48,958 bases of DNA, taken from positions 303,777 through 352,734 of the forward strand of contig NZ_GL891979.1 of assembly GCF_000213555.1 (NCBI RefSeq). The letters are read 5' to 3'. The translations under genes were made by a program, and so were the position numbers. The notes under the pieces are model-generated. The model saw only the letters and a program-made list of their open reading frames with translations. It ran no database searches and had not been told where the DNA came from. Origin of the DNA: Dysgonomonas gadei ATCC BAA-286. GTDB lineage: Bacteria > Bacteroidota > Bacteroidia > Bacteroidales > Dysgonomonadaceae. Positions 1 to 8,025 of the stretch are shown here, in pieces (the stretch's first letter is position 1; each line of letters begins with the position of its first letter).

Positions 1-413
1 GGATATACCCGATAAATTACGATCTGTTGTATATTATAGCAAGGAGTTGAAAACTTACTTTTTCTTTTTTGACAAACAATCTGGATATAACAGCTGAAGA
101 AGTTGCCACTCTATACAAATATCGTTGGAATATAGAAATCTTTTTCAAATGGATAAAACAACATTTGAGAATAAAGGAGTTTTATGGGACTTCTGAAAAT
201 GCCGTCAAAATTCAAATATTTTCTGCTATAATAACCTATTGTCTTGTTACAATCATGAAACATGAATTAAAAATAAAAGTGTCCACTTATGAAATATTAC
301 GAATACTTAGTTTATCATTATTTGAAAGAATGCCAATAGAAAATCTTTTTAATAATAATGATACGCAGATAAACTATCAAAATGATACTCAATTATGTCT
401 TAATTTTTTTTAG
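1..413 (+). pseudogene. IS4-family transposase, 3' fragment with frameshift
   Basis: This is the C-terminal part of a DDE transposase; the 5' part lies outside the window. The frame starting at base 2 reads like the family (RSVVYYSKELKT) but reaches a stop near base 95. The frame with the conserved C-terminal block (YRWNIEIFFKWIKQHL, then KEFYGTSENAVKIQI) is open only from about base 51 to 411. The two join at a run of T residues at 59-70, where removing one T restores a continuous reading. YRWxIExFFKWIKQHLxIKxFYGTSxNAVKxQ is the usual signature of Bacteroidota IS4-type elements and contains the catalytic Glu. The copy therefore looks inactive, unless the extra T is a sequencing error. The bases after the stop may include the element's right end, but I cannot fix its border. 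Confidence 0.75.
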
Positions 414-424
414 TGGACACTAGT

Positions 425-480
425 GTATTGCACACGCCCGTATAACAAAATATCATAACCGGGCGTATGCAATACGCCCC
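425..480. repeat. REP-like palindrome
   Basis: Bases 425-440 (gtattgcacacgcccg) and 460-475 (cgggcgtatgcaatac) pair at 15 of 16 positions around a 19-base loop. The right arm continues into cccctacag. The GTAGGGGCG...CGCCCCTAC style resembles REP/REPIN palindromes found between genes in many bacteria. It lies directly after the transposase remnant. Confidence 0.6.
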
Positions 481-602
481 TACAGGCCTTCGATAGAAGT
501 TGAATAATTTGATGCGTTTGCCCTGAATATTGAAAGGATGCACCTGATTACTAAACGAAAATTTGTAACTTGCATCTCTAAATTTCTAATCAATACATAA
601 GT

Positions 603-1076
603 ATGGGACTATTTGATTTCTTCAAAAAGAAAAAGCAAGTGATAGAAGTGACAGATGAAGATCGCAGACAGTTTGCTGAGGATATGCAGGCAAATGCAAA
701 TGCTCTAGTGGACCAATTTAAGAATGTCGCTCAGCTCGATTTTAGCGTGGATAGCCTTCAGTTACTCGATGAGATAATGGAAGAGAACACGCCGTTTTAT
801 AAACAGGGTAATGATGAGACAAAGCGAATAATGATAATAAAGATAGGCGCGTATATATTTGAAGTTGCCCGTCAGAATTTCGGAGGTCAGTATTTTTGGT
901 ACGATAAACTCGATCAGCCCGTATTAGTTACCGGACAGCCCGAATTTGAAATGTCATTGCTTGCATATGAGAAAGTGAAGGGTCGTTTCGAGAATGGCAG
1001 TGAAGATAATATTCCGTTTTTCTTTGCCGGATATGTTGAGGGAGTGAAGAATAGAGAGAACGCTATGATAGTATAG
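603..1076 (+). CDS. hypothetical protein, DUF3806-like
   Basis: The 157-residue soluble protein has no signal peptide or membrane segment. It starts with a very basic stretch (MGLFDFFKKKKQ). The pattern LDFSVDSLQLLDEIMEEN, followed by a hydrophobic IKIGAYIFEVARQNFGG helix and then a conserved-looking W, recalls the DUF3806 family, whose function is unknown. That assignment rests on pattern memory only. The ATG at 603 follows a stop-rich AT region, and no other start fits better. It stands alone, and a weak hairpin (aactct/agagtt, 1100-1126) follows it. Coding is likely because composition and codon use match neighbouring genes. Confidence 0.75.
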   Translation: MGLFDFFKKKKQVIEVTDEDRRQFAEDMQANANALVDQFKNVAQLDFSVDSLQLLDEIMEENTPFYKQGNDETKRIMIIKIGAYIFEVARQNFGGQYFWYDKLDQPVLVTGQPEFEMSLLAYEKVKGRFENGSEDNIPFFFAGYVEGVKNRENAMIV

Positions 1077-1798
1077 GGTTTTAACTAGTGTATAAATATA
1101 ACTCTTATTTGCAGGTTATGAGAGTTTTAACTTAAGATAAAAATACAAATATCTACTTAGATTTACTATGAAAATCCTCTTAAAAAGAAACTGAAGTTAT
1201 CTTGTTTTTCTTCTGTTTTTTCTCACTTTAGATAAAAATGTTTGATTTTCGAAATTATTTTGTTGTTTGTTAGTGTGTTATGTTGATCCCTGATACTCGG
1301 GGGGCGTTGATATTATGCTAATTTAAATCTTTATATTTTTTCGATTATCAAAACTTATCTTGATCTGTTTATCTAAAAACGATAAATTAACACTTTCAAA
1401 TTTTTAATATTTCAAGATTCGAAATGAATAATGGTTTCATCTGTTAAATAAGAAACAACCGAATCTTAAAATACTCACAAATAGAACTATTTTTCCCATC
1501 GGGTTATGCTACTTTTACCTATGTAAAATGAATGATGTTCATAACAGGTTGAAAGAACGGTCTGAATATCAGGTTCATTTTATTTAGGACAAATATGCAG
1601 GTTTCGATGAGTATATTTGTTTGATGGAGTTTAAATGCCCAATATAAGAATAGTTTTATAAGTTATTTAATAGCACTAGTTTAAATTTTTTTTAATAGTT
1701 AAGGAAGAACCGCAAGTTTTGTGTAGTTTGTGAAGTGTGAAGCCATGTGAGCTGTGAAGTTCGCATGGTTTTGTTTGGTATCAAACTTCGTAGATTAA
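1077..1798. other. gene-free AT-rich region
   Basis: No convincing reading frame is present in these 722 bases. A weak hairpin at 1100-1126 may end the upstream transcript. At 1409-1425 the string atttcaagattcgaaat nearly repeats 12321-12337. I see no tRNA or other structured RNA. Confidence 0.5.
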
Positions 1799-2341
1799 TC
1801 AGTCGTTTTGCAATATTATTTTTTTATGTTGGGTAAAAGTACTTACGTCGGGAGGAATACTATATGTGGTAAGATCGATGAATAGTGAATCTTTACCTAT
1901 CAGAGGAATGTCACAGTTGTCGATAGTGGCATACTCTTTCATTACCATTTCCATATCCTTATTGTAGAATGCTGTAACCGAATTGAAAAGGCTGTCGCTA
2001 CCGATGGCAACCTTTACCTGAAAGGCAAAAGTATACTCATCCTCATCAAAATAATAGACAAATGTGGTATCGCTGGTTGCATTATTCCGTGTATAAGTTT
2101 CCGATACTTTCATCAGACCTTTAGTCTTATCCTGATACAACTGGTAATAGCAATTTATATCCTGATTTTGGTTCAGTACTGCAACAGAGTGAGATACACA
2201 TATGCCATTTGCTATATTATTGTCTATTGTTTGTTTTCTGTTTTTCAGCCTGAGGGCTATTTCAGGGTCGGAGAATGAACATGATGAAAAGGTGCTTGTT
2301 ATAAAAACAGCCATTAGAAAAAGGAAATTAGTATCTCTCAT
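1799..2341 (-). CDS. putative lipoprotein of unknown function
   Basis: The 180-residue protein begins with a hydrophobic segment ending in STFSSC, so Cys21 is the likely lipidated residue and the protein should be anchored in a membrane after export. The mature part is mostly polar with alternating beta-like segments (for example DTTFVYYFDEDEYTFAFQVKV). I do not recognise a family. A TAnnTTTG element (TATCTTTG on the minus strand, 2373-2380) lies about 32 bases upstream of the ATG and supports this start. The gene is divergent from the pyridoxal kinase gene and single. Confidence 0.8.
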   Translation of the reverse strand: MRDTNFLFLMAVFITSTFSSCSFSDPEIALRLKNRKQTIDNNIANGICVSHSVAVLNQNQDINCYYQLYQDKTKGLMKVSETYTRNNATSDTTFVYYFDEDEYTFAFQVKVAIGSDSLFNSVTAFYNKDMEMVMKEYATIDNCDIPLIGKDSLFIDLTTYSIPPDVSTFTQHKKIILQND

Positions 2342-2372
2342 TCGTGTAAGTTTTTCTTGTATGTGTTTGCTG

Positions 2373-2380
2373 CAAAGATA
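2373..2380 (-). promoter_or_regulatory. TAnnTTTG -7 element of the lipoprotein gene
   Basis: TATCTTTG on the minus strand matches the Bacteroidota -7 consensus TAnnTTTG. It lies at a plausible distance (about 32 bases) from the lipoprotein start. I see no clear -33 TTTG at standard spacing. Confidence 0.5.
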
Positions 2381-2425
2381 TAATTCTTTTTACAAATAAA
2401 GAAGTAATTCCCGGGCTCAATGAGT

Positions 2426-2433
2426 TATATTTG
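2426..2433 (+). promoter_or_regulatory. TAnnTTTG -7 element of the pyridoxal kinase gene
   Basis: TATATTTG matches the Bacteroidota -7 consensus. It would give a leader of about 35-40 bases before the ATG at 2477. It is divergent from the lipoprotein promoter some 50 bases away. Confidence 0.5.
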
Positions 2434-2476
2434 TAGTTTCCTTATCATGTTATTAACAGAGTTAATCATATAGTTT

Positions 2477-3349
2477 ATGTATTTCAGTAAAACAAAAGAA
2501 ATAGTCGCCATACACGACCTTTCGGGCATAGGGAGGGTATCACTCACCGTAGTAATTCCTATACTTACATCTATGGGATTTCATGTCAGTCCCTTGCCTA
2601 CAGCAATTCTTTCAAGCCATACACAGTATCCTCATTTTTCGTTTCTCGACCTGACGGACGAGATGCGTAAGATTATAGCCGAATGGAAGAAACTGAACGC
2701 AGGATTTGATACATTCTATTCCGGTTATCTGGGTTCTCCCGAACAGGTGCAGATAGTCAAAGACTTTATACAGGAGTTTCGCAAAGATAATAACCTTGTT
2801 GTTGTAGATCCTGTTTTGGGTGATAATGGTAGATTATATGCGGGCTTTGATATCACTATTGTAGAGGAGATGAGGAGATTGATAACCGTGGCCGATATAA
2901 TAACACCTAATCTGACCGAACTCTTTTATCTGCTGGATATACCTTACGAAAAAGAATATACCGACGAGAAATTGAAGCAATACCTATTGGCTCTCTCCGA
3001 TAAAGGCCCCTCCATAGTTATCATTACCAGTGTACCTGTCGCAAATGATCCGCATCAGACATCCGTATATGCATATAACCGCAACGGAGGCCGTTTCTGG
3101 AAGGTGACCTGTCCATATTTGCCGGCACATTATCCCGGTGTGGGTGATACATTCACCAGCGTTATCACCGGAGCGATGATGCAAGGCGACAGCCTGCCGA
3201 TGGCTTTGGATAGGGCTACTCAGTTCTGTTATCAGGGCATACGGGCTACATTCGGCTATGAATACGATTCGCGTGAGGGCATCTTGCTCGAAAAGGTTTT
3301 GCATAACCTGCACATTCCGATTCAGGTAAGTACATATGAATTAATATAA
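2477..3349 (+). CDS. pdxK: pyridoxal/pyridoxamine kinase
   Basis: This cytoplasmic enzyme of the ribokinase superfamily phosphorylates pyridoxal, pyridoxine or pyridoxamine with ATP in the vitamin B6 salvage pathway. The 290 residues carry the N-terminal HDLSGIGRVSL segment and SSHTQYP around residues 46-52, both typical of PdxY/PdxK. They also carry DPVLGDNG at 111-118 and the anion-hole motif PGVGDTFTS with catalytic Asp224. Length fits the family. The ATG at 2477 is preceded by a TAnnTTTG element. The sequence does not separate PdxK from PdxY. The gene is single and convergent with tag. Confidence 0.9.
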   Translation: MYFSKTKEIVAIHDLSGIGRVSLTVVIPILTSMGFHVSPLPTAILSSHTQYPHFSFLDLTDEMRKIIAEWKKLNAGFDTFYSGYLGSPEQVQIVKDFIQEFRKDNNLVVVDPVLGDNGRLYAGFDITIVEEMRRLITVADIITPNLTELFYLLDIPYEKEYTDEKLKQYLLALSDKGPSIVIITSVPVANDPHQTSVYAYNRNGGRFWKVTCPYLPAHYPGVGDTFTSVITGAMMQGDSLPMALDRATQFCYQGIRATFGYEYDSREGILLEKVLHNLHIPIQVSTYELI

Positions 3350-3396
3350 TTAATGCTTTGCTATGATGTATTTTACTTTCTATCACCTTTTATAAT

Positions 3397-3978
3397 TTAC
3401 TTCTTGCCTGTCCTGCATATGCAGTCTGTCAAATGGTCGTTGACATAGCCTACGGCTTGCAGATGTGCGTAACAAATCGTTGTGCCGAAAAACTTAAATC
3501 CCCGTTTTTTCATATCCTTGCTGATAGCATCCGACAACGGTGTTGACGCAGGTACCTCAGCTAATGTTTTCCAATGATTGATAATTGGTTTACCTTCAGG
3601 TAGGAACGATTTCATATAGTTACAGAAGCTACCGAATTCCTTTTGTACATCAAGGAAAAGTCGGGCATTGGATATTGTAGCTTTTACTTTCAGCTTGTTA
3701 CGGACAATACCCTCATCATTTATCAGCCGTTCCACATCTTTGTCTGTAAACTTCGCAACCTTTTCAGCATCGAATCCGGCAAAGGCCTTTTTGTAACCTT
3801 CCCGTTTCCGGAGAATGGTTATCCAGCTTAGTCCGGCTTGAGCGCTTTCGAGAACAAGGAATTCAAACATCGTTTTATCATCAGTCACCTCCGTACCCCA
3901 TTCGTCGTCGTGATACTTTATATATAAAGGATCATTTCCTACCCACCCGCAGCGGATTACTTCTGTATTGCTAATCAT
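3397..3978 (-). CDS. tag: DNA-3-methyladenine glycosylase I
   Basis: This base-excision repair enzyme removes 3-methyladenine from alkylated DNA. The 193-residue protein begins with IRCGWVGNDPLYIKYHDDEWG, the hallmark of Tag, and has the ESAQAGLSWITILRKREGYKKAFAGFD helix-hairpin-helix region. The four zinc ligands known in E. coli Tag have counterparts here: Cys10, His23 and the C-terminal HLTDC pair. Length is that of the family. The start lies 13 bases after the upstream acetyltransferase stop, so the two are probably co-transcribed. Confidence 0.95.
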   Translation of the reverse strand: MISNTEVIRCGWVGNDPLYIKYHDDEWGTEVTDDKTMFEFLVLESAQAGLSWITILRKREGYKKAFAGFDAEKVAKFTDKDVERLINDEGIVRNKLKVKATISNARLFLDVQKEFGSFCNYMKSFLPEGKPIINHWKTLAEVPASTPLSDAISKDMKKRGFKFFGTTICYAHLQAVGYVNDHLTDCICRTGKK

Positions 3979-3991
3979 AGAATTTATTGTT

Positions 3992-4522
3992 TTATTGTAT
4001 ATCTTTTAGTTGCAATTTCATCATAATATCTGTCTGTTCGTCATCGCCTAGTCTGAAAATATGTTTATCAAACTCGACAAAACCATTCTTCTTATAAAAA
4101 CTTATTGCTCTCGGATTTTCTTCCCAAACACCTAGCCATACTGAGTCGGCACCTGTTTCCTGCGCTCTTTGTATAGCTTTCTGATAGAGCAATTGTCCCA
4201 CACCTTTTCCATGAAATTCTTTCAATACATAAATTCGCTCTATTTCAAGTGATTTAATGTCATTGAGTTCTGTCTGAGATTGCCCTGAATTTAGCTTCAG
4301 GTAGCCGATTATCTCTCCTCCGGATATAGCAAAATAAAACTCCGAATTTTTGTTATTTAGCTCAATGGACAGTATTTCAGCTGAGAGTTTATCAGTCAGA
4401 TATTTGGCCATATTTTCTTCAGTATTTACTTTCGAAAATGTTTCATAAAAAGTTTGTTTGCTGATTTTTTGTATTTGATCAATTTCGTCGAATACCACTC
4501 TTCTTATCTCTATTTCTTTCAT
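3992..4522 (-). CDS. GNAT-family N-acetyltransferase
   Basis: The 176-residue cytoplasmic protein has the GNAT fold. The acetyl-CoA binding loop is in LKEFHGKGVGQLLYQKAIQRA (motif A, Q/RxxGxG/A type), followed by the beta-5/alpha-4 signature VWLGVWEENPRAISFYKKNGF. This arrangement is common in the RimI/PaiA-like group. The acyl acceptor cannot be read from sequence. It is transcribed ahead of tag with a 13-base gap. The ATG at 4522 gives a complete first beta strand, so the start is credible. Confidence 0.88.
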   Translation of the reverse strand: MKEIEIRRVVFDEIDQIQKISKQTFYETFSKVNTEENMAKYLTDKLSAEILSIELNNKNSEFYFAISGGEIIGYLKLNSGQSQTELNDIKSLEIERIYVLKEFHGKGVGQLLYQKAIQRAQETGADSVWLGVWEENPRAISFYKKNGFVEFDKHIFRLGDDEQTDIMMKLQLKDIQ

Positions 4523-4628
4523 TATACTAAATACACTATTATAGTCTAAAAATACAATATTAATTATGATTCCAAGCTGATTTGAAAATTAAAATCTTTA
4601 ACTTTATAGTGAAATAGTAAAAAAAAGA

Positions 4629-5156
4629 ATGATCGTAACACAAAAAAAGAATGTTCCGCAAAAGGCATTAGTAAACAAATATCTGCCGGTCAATTACACA
4701 GACATTTTTGAATGCACGATAAAGAATGCTTCTAGGATCACCGCTGATAATATTCAGGTTGCCTTCTGGACTGTAAATCCTAAATGGCTCGAAAATCTTT
4801 TCCGTATCCGTAACACTTTGGTTAAGCCATTCGGCCTCAAAGGGGATGAAAACAGGAATACAGAAGAAATTGAACGTTGTATACGTGAAGGCGGTAACTA
4901 TGGTCTTATGTCTGTTCCTGACAAATCAGAAAATGAAACGGTGCTCTACCTCAGCGACAAGCATTTGTCAGCGCATCTGTCTGTCTATATAGAGTATGAG
5001 GCAAATAAACAAATTATAAGTGTAATCACACTGGTTAAGTTTCACAACTGGCTTGGATATACTTATTTTTATGCTATTTGCCCTTTCCATCATATTGTAG
5101 TAAGGAAAATGCTGAAGCATGCCGTCAAAACCTGTATAAGGAAGGATATAAAATAA
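4629..5156 (+). CDS. DUF2867-like protein
   Basis: The 175-residue protein has no signal sequence. The order YTDIFECTI, then VAFWTVNPKWLENLFRIRNTLVKPFGLKG, then a late hydrophobic WLGYTYFYAICPFHHIVV segment, resembles the DUF2867 family, which is often found with oxidoreductases and has no settled activity. The last segment could be membrane-associated but is followed by many basic residues. The ATG at 4629 is the first available. It is convergent with the carbonic anhydrase gene, and a hairpin lies between them. Confidence 0.8.
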   Translation: MIVTQKKNVPQKALVNKYLPVNYTDIFECTIKNASRITADNIQVAFWTVNPKWLENLFRIRNTLVKPFGLKGDENRNTEEIERCIREGGNYGLMSVPDKSENETVLYLSDKHLSAHLSVYIEYEANKQIISVITLVKFHNWLGYTYFYAICPFHHIVVRKMLKHAVKTCIRKDIK

Positions 5157-5160
5157 AACG

Positions 5161-5187
5161 GGCTGCAATACATTTTGTACTGCAGCC
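5161..5187 (-). terminator. hairpin terminator between convergent genes
   Basis: ggctgcaata pairs with tactgcagcc at 9 of 10 positions around a short loop. On the minus strand it is followed by a T-rich stretch, so it best serves the carbonic anhydrase gene. Its position right after the DUF2867 stop could also block read-through from the other side. Confidence 0.65.
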
Positions 5188-5215
5188 TATCACCGGAAGG
5201 TTTACCGTTTAGCTA

Positions 5216-5989
5216 TCAGAAAAAGTCTACCCGTCCAGTTTCCATATGGTATACTCCTCCTACAATTTTTATATCTCCCTTTTCTTCCATTTCTTTCAGT
5301 ATAGGACTTTTTACCCGAATTTCTTCTATTGTCAATTTTACATTGTCGTCGCAAACTTTTTGTACGAATTCAGGATTATTGGAAGTCTTATCTCCCTCAA
5401 AATCTTTAGATGCCAAAGTTACAGCAGGGCGTATTTTAGAAAGTAATGTTGTGATATTTCCAAGTTTTATATCATCTATAGCTGATTTTACAGCTCCGCA
5501 ATGCTCGTGTCCCAGTACCACTACCAGTTTCGAACCCGAAACTTTACATGCAAATTCCAGACTTCCCAATATATCGGGATTTACCACATTTCCTGCCACA
5601 CGTGCTACAAATATATCTCCTATTCCTCTGTGAAATACATCCTCGACAGGAATGCGCGAGTCGAGACAAGATACTATTACAGCTTTAGGATATTGCCCTA
5701 ATGCAGCTTCTCTGACACGCTCCGAATTGTTACGCACGGTAAGGTTATCTTCTGTAAATTCCTTATTTCCCTGTTTTAGAATTTCTAATACAGTGTCCGG
5801 TGTCAGTTGTGCCTGTTCTTCGGCTGTCAGAACCGGGTTGCTCAAAATTTCTTCTTCCGGGATCTTTATATCTGTATCCTGAACTTCTGAATTGTTATTT
5901 ACTTTGACAGGTTTTTGGCAAGATGTAAAGATTCCAAAGACGCCAGCTAGTGAAAAGAATAGTATACTATTCAAAACAAAATTTTTCAT
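5216..5989 (-). CDS. beta-class carbonic anhydrase, exported lipoprotein
   Basis: The enzyme interconverts CO2 and bicarbonate. From the ATG at 5989 the 257-residue protein has a signal segment ending in GIFTSC, so Cys24 should be lipidated and the enzyme should act outside the cytoplasm. The open frame extends 44 codons upstream, but only this start gives a signal peptide. Zinc and catalytic residues of the beta class are visible: Cys108-Leu-Asp110-Ser-Arg112, then His161 and Cys164 in GHEHCGA. A Glu/Pro-rich linker (about residues 28-60) separates lipid anchor and enzyme. An exported beta-CA may support CO2 capture or pH control; that role is inferred. Confidence 0.92.
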   Translation of the reverse strand: MKNFVLNSILFFSLAGVFGIFTSCQKPVKVNNNSEVQDTDIKIPEEEILSNPVLTAEEQAQLTPDTVLEILKQGNKEFTEDNLTVRNNSERVREAALGQYPKAVIVSCLDSRIPVEDVFHRGIGDIFVARVAGNVVNPDILGSLEFACKVSGSKLVVVLGHEHCGAVKSAIDDIKLGNITTLLSKIRPAVTLASKDFEGDKTSNNPEFVQKVCDDNVKLTIEEIRVKSPILKEMEEKGDIKIVGGVYHMETGRVDFF

Positions 5990-6221
5990 GATTATACTTA
6001 ATGAATGTGTTATTAAATATCGAACTCTTAGTATTATATAGCCTTTTGTTGATGTGTTTGCAATTAACAGTTTTTTTAGTCTTGTATAATTTACATAATT
6101 AGCCAAAGCCAAATGGAACAATATATTTTATATATAACAATGCTGTTTTGGAATTGTTCTTTAATAAATCAGATCATATCAGGTTAATCTTTTTTATTAC
6201 TCATGATAATCAAAATAATTA

Positions 6222-6229
6222 TATTTTTG
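6222..6229 (+). promoter_or_regulatory. TAnnTTTG -7 element of the sulfatase maturase gene
   Basis: TATTTTTG matches the Bacteroidota -7 consensus. It lies 24 bases before the ATG, so the leader would be very short. There is no clear -33 TTTG. Confidence 0.45.
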
Positions 6230-6253
6230 TAGTCAGATCAATATTATTGAAAA

Positions 6254-7444
6254 ATGTCAGCTACCGATTATGTTTCCCCTTTTTCTAAACCGTTGTATGT
6301 AATGTTGAAGCCGGTCGGAGCAGTCTGCAATCTCCGGTGTAAATACTGTTATTATCTCGAAAAGAAGGGTTTGTATCCTGATGCGAAAAATTATACAATG
6401 AGTGATGATTTGCTGGAATCTTTTATCGAACAATATCTCAATGCGCAGACTATGCAGGAAGTCATGTTTACATGGCATGGGGGTGAGACTTTGATGCGTA
6501 ATAAAAGTTTTTACCAAAAGGCACTTGAATTACAGCGAAAATATGGAAGGGGACGACAAATAGCAAACAGTATACAGACTAATGGAACTCTACTGACCGA
6601 TGATTGGTGTAAGTTTTTCAAAGACAATAATTTTTTAGTTGGTATATCTGTAGATGGATCTCAGCATTGTCATGATGTGTATCGTAGAACGAGGGACGAC
6701 CGTCCTTCTTTTCATCAGGTGATGAAAGGGCTGGCATTATTGAAAAAGCATGATGTAGAATTTAATATAATGGGTGTAGTGAATGACTACAATGTAAATT
6801 TCCCACTCGAATTCTATAATTTTTTCAAGAGTATCGATTGCCGTTATATCCAGTTCTCTGCAATAGTAGAGAGGGTAGACGGAGGCTTAGCTCCGTGGAA
6901 TGTTCCATCAGAGAAATGGGGCGATTTTCTGATTGCTATTTTCGATGAATGGGTAAAACAGGACGTTGGTACGTTTTTCATTCAGTATTTCGACTCTGCA
7001 CTGGCTAATTGGATGGGAGTTTCGCCCGGAATTTGCATACAGGCCAGGACCTGTGGCCATGCGGGAGTTATGGAGTTTAACGGAGATGTGTATAGTTGCG
7101 ATCATTTTGTATATCCGGAATATAAACTGGGTAATATTAATAGCAGAACGCTGACCGAAATGATGTATTCCGACAAGCAACTGAAATTTGGCAATGATAA
7201 ATATAATAAACTACCTTCTCAGTGTAAAAATTGTAGGTATCTTTTTGCCTGTAATGGCGAATGTCCTAAAAACCGGATAATTAAAACAGATTCAGGAGAG
7301 GATGGACTAAATTATTTATGTAAAGGATATTATAAGTTCTTCGATCATGTAGCGCCTTATATGGATTTTATGAAAAACGAATTGGATAATCAACGCTCGC
7401 CGATGAATGTGATGGATGCTGTCAAAAACGGGTATTTCATATAA
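6254..7444 (+). CDS. anaerobic sulfatase-maturating enzyme (radical SAM, SPASM)
   Basis: This radical-SAM enzyme should oxidise the active-site Ser or Cys of sulfatases to formylglycine without oxygen. The 396 residues contain the CX3CX2C cluster motif at Cys25, Cys29 and Cys32 (CNLRCKYCYY). They also contain TWHGGETLM, as in known anSMEs, and a C-terminal SPASM region rich in cysteines (CIQARTCGHAG, YSCDHFVYPEYKLGN, CKNCRYLFACNGECPKNR). Length fits the family. No sulfatase gene is in the window, so its clients lie elsewhere. The gene is single, with a TAnnTTTG element just upstream. Confidence 0.92.
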   Translation: MSATDYVSPFSKPLYVMLKPVGAVCNLRCKYCYYLEKKGLYPDAKNYTMSDDLLESFIEQYLNAQTMQEVMFTWHGGETLMRNKSFYQKALELQRKYGRGRQIANSIQTNGTLLTDDWCKFFKDNNFLVGISVDGSQHCHDVYRRTRDDRPSFHQVMKGLALLKKHDVEFNIMGVVNDYNVNFPLEFYNFFKSIDCRYIQFSAIVERVDGGLAPWNVPSEKWGDFLIAIFDEWVKQDVGTFFIQYFDSALANWMGVSPGICIQARTCGHAGVMEFNGDVYSCDHFVYPEYKLGNINSRTLTEMMYSDKQLKFGNDKYNKLPSQCKNCRYLFACNGECPKNRIIKTDSGEDGLNYLCKGYYKFFDHVAPYMDFMKNELDNQRSPMNVMDAVKNGYFI

Positions 7445-7450
7445 ATAGAA

Positions 7451-7478
7451 ACGGGACCATCCAAATGAAAGATCCCGT
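7451..7478 (-). terminator. hairpin between the anSME and flavodoxin genes
   Basis: acggga (7451-7456) pairs with tcccgt (7473-7478) around a 16-base loop. On the minus strand the stem is followed by ttctatttat, so it may end the flavodoxin operon. The stem is short. Confidence 0.45.
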
Positions 7479-7499
7479 CCTTATACATCTGTCAGTAAA

Positions 7500-8006
7500 T
7501 CAATCAAATTCCGTCTTTAATTGCTCCACCCACTCTTTAACTCTTTTATCTGTCTTACTGTGTTGATTTTCGAAATCGATAGCCAGTCCTGTAAACTTTC
7601 CATCGCGCACGGCACGTGAATGTTCGAATGTATAGCCCTCTGTGGAAGTAAGTCCTACAAGGGTGGCTCCGATAGCCTCGAATGTTTCAGCAAGGATACC
7701 TATTCCGTCCACGAAGTTTTCGGGATACTTTACCTGGTCGCCCAAACCGAAGATAGCGATCTTTTTCCCTTTCATCTTCAATGATTCCAGTTCGGGTTTC
7801 ACTTCGTCCCAGTAAGTAGGCAGTTCTCCATCGAACCATGTGGAAACACCGATGATAATATTGTTATAGCTTTCAAAATCTTTTGTCCATGCATCTTCTA
7901 CGGGAATAATATCAATTTTGTCCTCACCGAATGCAGCTTTTACTTTTTTAGCTATTGCTGCGGTTTTGGTTGTGCTTGTTCCGTAAAACAATCCAATCTT
8001 TTTCAT
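7500..8006 (-). CDS. fldA: flavodoxin
   Basis: The 168-residue FMN protein carries single electrons in anaerobic metabolism. It starts with the phosphate-binding loop LFYGTSTTKTAAIA (residues 6-19). STWFDGELPTYWDE and IFGLGDQVKYPENFVD match the FMN isoalloxazine loops of long-chain flavodoxins of the NifF/FldA type. The start is only 19 bases from the E1 stop, so it is the last gene of the lpd-lplA-E2-E1 operon. Possible partners are the ferredoxin/flavodoxin-dependent oxidoreductases in this window (IorAB) or elsewhere. Confidence 0.93.
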   Translation of the reverse strand: MKKIGLFYGTSTTKTAAIAKKVKAAFGEDKIDIIPVEDAWTKDFESYNNIIIGVSTWFDGELPTYWDEVKPELESLKMKGKKIAIFGLGDQVKYPENFVDGIGILAETFEAIGATLVGLTSTEGYTFEHSRAVRDGKFTGLAIDFENQHSKTDKRVKEWVEQLKTEFD

Positions 8007-8025
8007 TGTATGTCGTGTTTTGATT

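Noticed and set aside
279..420. gtgtccact and its inverse as inverted ends of the transposase element
   Set aside because: The inner copy lies inside the coding sequence, so the pair cannot be the two ends; the match is short enough to be chance.
5990..6121. N-terminal extension of carbonic anhydrase
   Set aside because: It would bury the lipoprotein signal peptide inside the protein; the ATG at 5989 gives a standard lipobox.
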